A stretch of DNA of 20,281 nt, taken from positions 1 to 20,281 of the forward strand of contig USSR01000034.1 of the NCBI GenBank assembly GCA_900557355.1, given 5' to 3'. The notes beneath the pieces were generated by a model. That model made no database searches. It saw only the letters and a program-made list of their open reading frames with translations, and was not told the DNA's origin. Source of the DNA: an uncultured Bacteroides sp. Its GTDB lineage: Bacteria; Bacteroidota; Bacteroidia; Bacteroidales; Bacteroidaceae. Below are positions 17,285-20,281 of this stretch, piece after piece. Positions within the stretch are counted from its first letter, which is position 1. Each line of letters starts with the position of its first letter. Position numbers and translations under genes: made by a program.

Positions 17285-17292
17285 CAAAAGTA
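17285..17292 (-). promoter_or_regulatory. -7 box of the trpB promoter
   Basis: The minus strand reads TACTTTTG, a full match to TAnnTTTG, 30 bp upstream of the chosen trpB ATG. It supports the start at 17255, since it lies inside the reading frame of the longer alternative. Confidence 0.6.
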
Positions 17293-17355
17293 GTCAAATT
17301 TTTAATATTCAGAAAATTTTGTCAACAAAGAATCGTGTTTGATCGTTATTTTAGT

Positions 17356-17363
17356 TAAGTTTG
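17356..17363 (+). promoter_or_regulatory. -7 box of the trkH-trkA promoter
   Basis: TAAGTTTG matches TAnnTTTG, 25 bp upstream of the trkH ATG. A TTTG at 17338-17341 is the nearest -33-like sequence, but its 14-bp spacing is shorter than usual. Together with the box at 17285-17292 it makes a compact divergent promoter region of 132 bp. Confidence 0.55.
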
Positions 17364-17387
17364 CACGACCCTGTTAAAAAAGATGAT

Positions 17388-19217
17388 ATGAAGATTTATC
17401 ATAAGTTTTTATTGTATCAGAATAAACTCCTAAAACCCTATGTGCGTATCTTGTTAGGGCTGGTAGAAGCACTCACCTATCTGGCGTCATTATTATTGAT
17501 TGTCGGAGTAGTATATGAACATGGCTTTCCCTTGTCTATTGATGAAGTGGCGAATTTACAGACATTGTATAAAACTGTCTGGATCATCTTTCTGATTGAT
17601 GTAACTTTACATATCTCGCTGGAATACCGGAATACCAAAAAACAATACCGGCGATTAGCTTGGATCTTGAGTGGATTGTTATATTTCACGTTAGTACCTG
17701 TTATATTCCATCGTCCGGAAGAAGAAGGAGCTATTTTGCATATTTGGGAATTCTTACATGGGAAGTTTTATCATCTTTTGTTATTGTTAGTCCTTTCTTT
17801 CCTCAATCTGTCCAATGGGCTGGTGCGTCTGTTAGGACGGCGTACCAATCCGTCTTTGATATTGGCAGTCAGTTTTATGGCTATTATTCTGATTGGAGCA
17901 GGCTTGTTGATGCTTCCGCGCTGCACGGTAAATGGTATCACCTGGGTAGACTCTTTATTTACCGCTACCAGTGCCGTATGCGTTACAGGCTTGGTACCGG
18001 TAGACGTGTCTACTACATTCACCACTTCAGGATTAGTTGTCATTATCCTGCTGATTCAGATTGGCGGATTGGGAGTGATGACATTAACCAGTTTCTTCGC
18101 CATGTTCTTCATGGGGAATACCTCCATTTACAACCAGCTTGTTGTGCGTGATATGGTTAGTTCCAATTCATTAGGTTCTTTGCTGTCTACTTTATTATAT
18201 ATATTAGGCTTCACTTTAGTGATTGAAGGGATCGGTATGGTTTCGATTTGGTTTAGTATTCACGGAACGTTGGGAATGACTCTGGAAGGAGAGTTGGGTT
18301 TTGCTGCTTTCCATTCTATTTCAGCTTTTTGCAATGCGGGCTTTTCTACGCTTTCCGGCAATTTAGGAAATCCGATGGTGATGACTAACCACAATTGGCT
18401 GTTTATTACCGTTTCTCTATTGATTATATTTGGTGGTATCGGTTTCCCCATCCTTGTCAATTTCAAGGATATTGTATTGTATCACCTCCGTCGTTTCTGG
18501 AAATTGATTCGTACCCGCAAACTGGATCGGCATAAAATGCAGCACCTCTATAACCTGAATACGAAAATCGTGTTAATCATGACTTTTCTGCTTTTATTAA
18601 TCGGCACATTGGCTATTGCTGCTTTTGAGTGGAATGGTTCTTTTGCCGGTATGCCTGTGGCAGATAAGTGGACACAAGCTTTCTTTAATGCCACTTGTCC
18701 GCGAACAGCCGGTTTCAGCAGTGTCGACCTGGCATCATTGAGCGTGCAGACATTGTTGGTTTATCTATTCCTGATGTGGGTGGGCGGTGGATCACAGTCC
18801 ACGGCAGGTGGTGTGAAAGTGAATGCTTTTGCGGTCGTAGTTCTGAATCTTGTAGCCGTATTGCGTGGCACTGAACGAGTGGAAGTGTTCGGCAGGGAAT
18901 TGTCTTACGATTCAATCCGGCGTTCCAATGCAACAGTAGTCATGTCATTGGGAGTCTTATTCATTTTTATTTTCACATTGAGCATACTCGAACCGGGTGT
19001 TTCCATTATGGCATTGACTTTCGAATGTGTCTCTGCGCTTAGTACCGTGGGTTCCAGTTTGAACCTGACCCCTCATTTGTGTGACGCGAGCAAACTATTG
19101 GTGTCTTTGTTGATGTTTATTGGTCGTGTGGGGTTAATAACATTGATGTTGGGAATCGTCAAACAGAAAAAGAATACAAAATACCGTTATCCAAGTGATA
19201 ACATCATAATAAACTAA
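17388..19217 (+). CDS. trkH: TrkH/KtrB-family K+ transport membrane subunit with extra N-terminal helices
   Basis: The 609-residue product is the ion-conducting subunit of a Trk/Ktr potassium uptake system in the inner membrane. The four selectivity-filter segments are visible: SAVCVTGL (G201), FCNAGFS (G318), PRTAGFS (G442) and LSTVGSS (G555). The conserved GRVGLITL segment is near 579-586. The ATG at 17388 was preferred; the frame is also open from a TTG at 17361, but that overlaps the -7 box. About 155 residues with roughly four hydrophobic segments (21-44, 63-80, 88-107, 127-147) precede the core and are absent from short KtrB proteins. The trkA-like gene starts 4 bp after its stop, so the pair forms an operon. 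Coupling ion (Na+ or H+) cannot be told from sequence. Confidence 0.93.
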   Translation: MKIYHKFLLYQNKLLKPYVRILLGLVEALTYLASLLLIVGVVYEHGFPLSIDEVANLQTLYKTVWIIFLIDVTLHISLEYRNTKKQYRRLAWILSGLLYFTLVPVIFHRPEEEGAILHIWEFLHGKFYHLLLLLVLSFLNLSNGLVRLLGRRTNPSLILAVSFMAIILIGAGLLMLPRCTVNGITWVDSLFTATSAVCVTGLVPVDVSTTFTTSGLVVIILLIQIGGLGVMTLTSFFAMFFMGNTSIYNQLVVRDMVSSNSLGSLLSTLLYILGFTLVIEGIGMVSIWFSIHGTLGMTLEGELGFAAFHSISAFCNAGFSTLSGNLGNPMVMTNHNWLFITVSLLIIFGGIGFPILVNFKDIVLYHLRRFWKLIRTRKLDRHKMQHLYNLNTKIVLIMTFLLLLIGTLAIAAFEWNGSFAGMPVADKWTQAFFNATCPRTAGFSSVDLASLSVQTLLVYLFLMWVGGGSQSTAGGVKVNAFAVVVLNLVAVLRGTERVEVFGRELSYDSIRRSNATVVMSLGVLFIFIFTLSILEPGVSIMALTFECVSALSTVGSSLNLTPHLCDASKLLVSLLMFIGRVGLITLMLGIVKQKKNTKYRYPSDNIIIN

Positions 19218-19221
19218 AGCT

Positions 19222-19908
19222 ATGAAGTATATTATTATTGGTTTAGGAAATTACGGCCATGTGTTGGCGGAAGAACTGTCCGCCTTGGGACACGAAATTA
19301 TAGGTGCGGATATAAGCGAAAGTCGTGTAGACTCCATCAAAGATAAGGTTGCTACAGCTTTTGTCATTGATGCCACTGACGAACAATCATTATCAGTGTT
19401 GCCATTGAATAGTGTGGATATAGTAATTGTAGCGATTGGTGAGAATTTTGGTGCATCGATACGTGTTGTTGCCCTATTGAAGCAGAAAAAGGTTTCCCGA
19501 ATCTTTGCCCGTGCTATTGATGCCGTACATAAAGCGGTGCTTGAGGCTTTTGAACTTGAGCGAATCCTGACTCCGGAAGAAGATGCTGCCCGCAGCTTGG
19601 TGCAATTGCTTGATTTTGGAACGAATATGGAAGGATTCCGCATCGATCAGGATTATTATGTTGTGAAGTTCACGGTTCCGGAGAAATTTGTAGGATATTT
19701 TGTGAATGAGTTGAATTTGGATGAAGAGTTTCATTTAAAGATGATAGGGTTGAAGAGAGCCAATAAAATAACCAATTGCTTGGGCATTTCTTTAATGGAG
19801 CTTCATGTAAAGAATGAATTACCGGCGGATGAGAAAGTGGAAGAGGGAGATGAGCTGGTTTGTTACGGTAGATATCGCGATTTCCAAGCTTTCTGGAAAG
19901 CTATTTAA
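19222..19908 (+). CDS. trkA: TrkA/KtrA-family RCK regulatory subunit of K+ uptake
   Basis: This 228-residue cytoplasmic protein gates the adjacent channel subunit by binding nucleotides. An N-terminal RCK Rossmann domain (about 1-125) has the glycine motif GLGNYG at 7-12 and an acidic residue after strand two (GADISESRV). An RCK_C domain (about 137-228) follows. The single-RCK length matches KtrA, not the double-length TrkA of E. coli, so ktrA would be an equally apt name. It lies 4 bp downstream of trkH on the same strand. It is the last gene of the operon and faces the CapA-like gene across a 94-bp gap without an obvious strong terminator. Confidence 0.93.
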   Translation: MKYIIIGLGNYGHVLAEELSALGHEIIGADISESRVDSIKDKVATAFVIDATDEQSLSVLPLNSVDIVIVAIGENFGASIRVVALLKQKKVSRIFARAIDAVHKAVLEAFELERILTPEEDAARSLVQLLDFGTNMEGFRIDQDYYVVKFTVPEKFVGYFVNELNLDEEFHLKMIGLKRANKITNCLGISLMELHVKNELPADEKVEEGDELVCYGRYRDFQAFWKAI

Positions 19909-20002
19909 TGTGCAAAATCTAGTGGATTTCAAGATAGAGGGATGATGATATTTGTTGGTAAATAGTATAATGTTGGCAGTTATCCCCTTTGGTTTTGTCT
20001 GA

Positions 20003-20281
20003 TTATTGTAATTCCGGTTTGCAATTATTAATTGTTGCAGGATGAAGTTTTATACTATATCCTATAGAGGTGAAATTGAGCTGCACAATCAGGCTTTGTG
20101 ATGTTTCCGGTTTTCGTTGGTCGAACACGAAGTTGCCTAGACTATAGAAAATAGGCTTACCTTTAAAATATTCTTCTTTCTGAATGACATGCGGATGGTG
20201 TCCGATGATGGCATCCGCACCTGCACGGATAAGCCGGCGTGCTCCTTTTCTTCTGTCTCGCGTTTCAGATATCCCTTAATA
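20003..20281 (-). CDS. CapA-like metallophosphatase-type protein, C-terminal end, apparent frameshift
   Basis: The right edge encodes the last 90 residues of a protein of the CapA (poly-gamma-glutamate capsule/PGA_cap) family. Visible motifs are RRLIRAGADAIIGHHPHVIQ, then KPIFYSLGNFVFDQ, close to the family signatures AGAD-x-IIG-x-HPH and YSLGNFVF. The stop is at 20003-20005. Oddly, the same frame meets a TAA at 20276-20278. The -1-shifted frame upstream (IKGYLKRETEEK) uses more typical codons and continues the expected helix. One extra A in the AAAA run (20246-20249) would join the two frames. This could be a true pseudogene, a slippage site or a sequencing error. CapA-like proteins occur widely outside capsule loci, so the role is uncertain. 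Confidence 0.7.

Noticed and set aside
17256-17297. Upstream in-frame ATG for trpB at 17297
   Set aside because: The -7 box TACTTTTG at 17285-17292 falls inside this extension, so an mRNA from that promoter would not contain it, and the extra residues are not family-like.
17361-17387. TTG start for trkH at 17361
   Set aside because: It overlaps the predicted -7 box. The ATG at 17388 gives a normal N-terminus.

Overview
The window comes from a Bacteroides-type genome, close to B. thetaiotaomicron. Four things point there: a SusC/SusD pair, a hybrid two-component system (HTCS) regulator of about 1350 residues, TAnnTTTG -7 boxes 25-45 bp upstream of start codons, and no clear Shine-Dalgarno sequences. 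No tRNA, rRNA, CRISPR array, insertion sequence or integrase was seen.

Positions 1-15676, all on the minus strand, hold most of a polysaccharide utilization locus. Content and order match, from memory, the heparin/heparan sulfate locus of B. thetaiotaomicron (around BT4657-BT4663). In transcription order: an HTCS sensor-regulator with a 14-blade propeller; a 653-bp intergenic region with a promoter, a candidate operator and two large inverted repeats; a surface lipoprotein lyase of the heparinase III (PL12) type; a surface glycan-binding lipoprotein of five cadherin-like repeats plus a C-terminal domain; a SusC transporter; a SusD lipoprotein; a hairpin; a second promoter; a GH88 unsaturated glucuronyl hydrolase; and the first 27 codons of another secreted protein, probably a second lyase. 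The inferred scheme is this: the surface lyase cuts the chain, the glycan-binding protein and SusD capture pieces, SusC imports them, periplasmic lyases and GH88 finish them, and unsaturated products signal through the HTCS. No sulfatase lies inside the window.

Positions 15677-20281 are housekeeping. They hold a stand-alone TrpB2-type tryptophan synthase beta subunit (minus), then divergently a two-gene K+ uptake operon (TrkH/KtrB-like channel subunit and TrkA/KtrA-like RCK subunit, plus). Last comes the convergent C-terminal end of a CapA-like protein whose reading frame looks broken at the window edge. A 30-bp-arm inverted repeat sits between trpB and the HTCS gene.

The most useful new observation is regulatory. 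The lyase and GH88 genes each carry a TTGTTCA-like direct-repeat site exactly 37 bp upstream of a -7 box, a plausible operator for the HTCS. I did not find a wholly unknown system. The genes fit known families, and the unexplained signal lies in the non-coding repeats, the N-terminal domain of the K+ channel and the frame break in the CapA-like gene.
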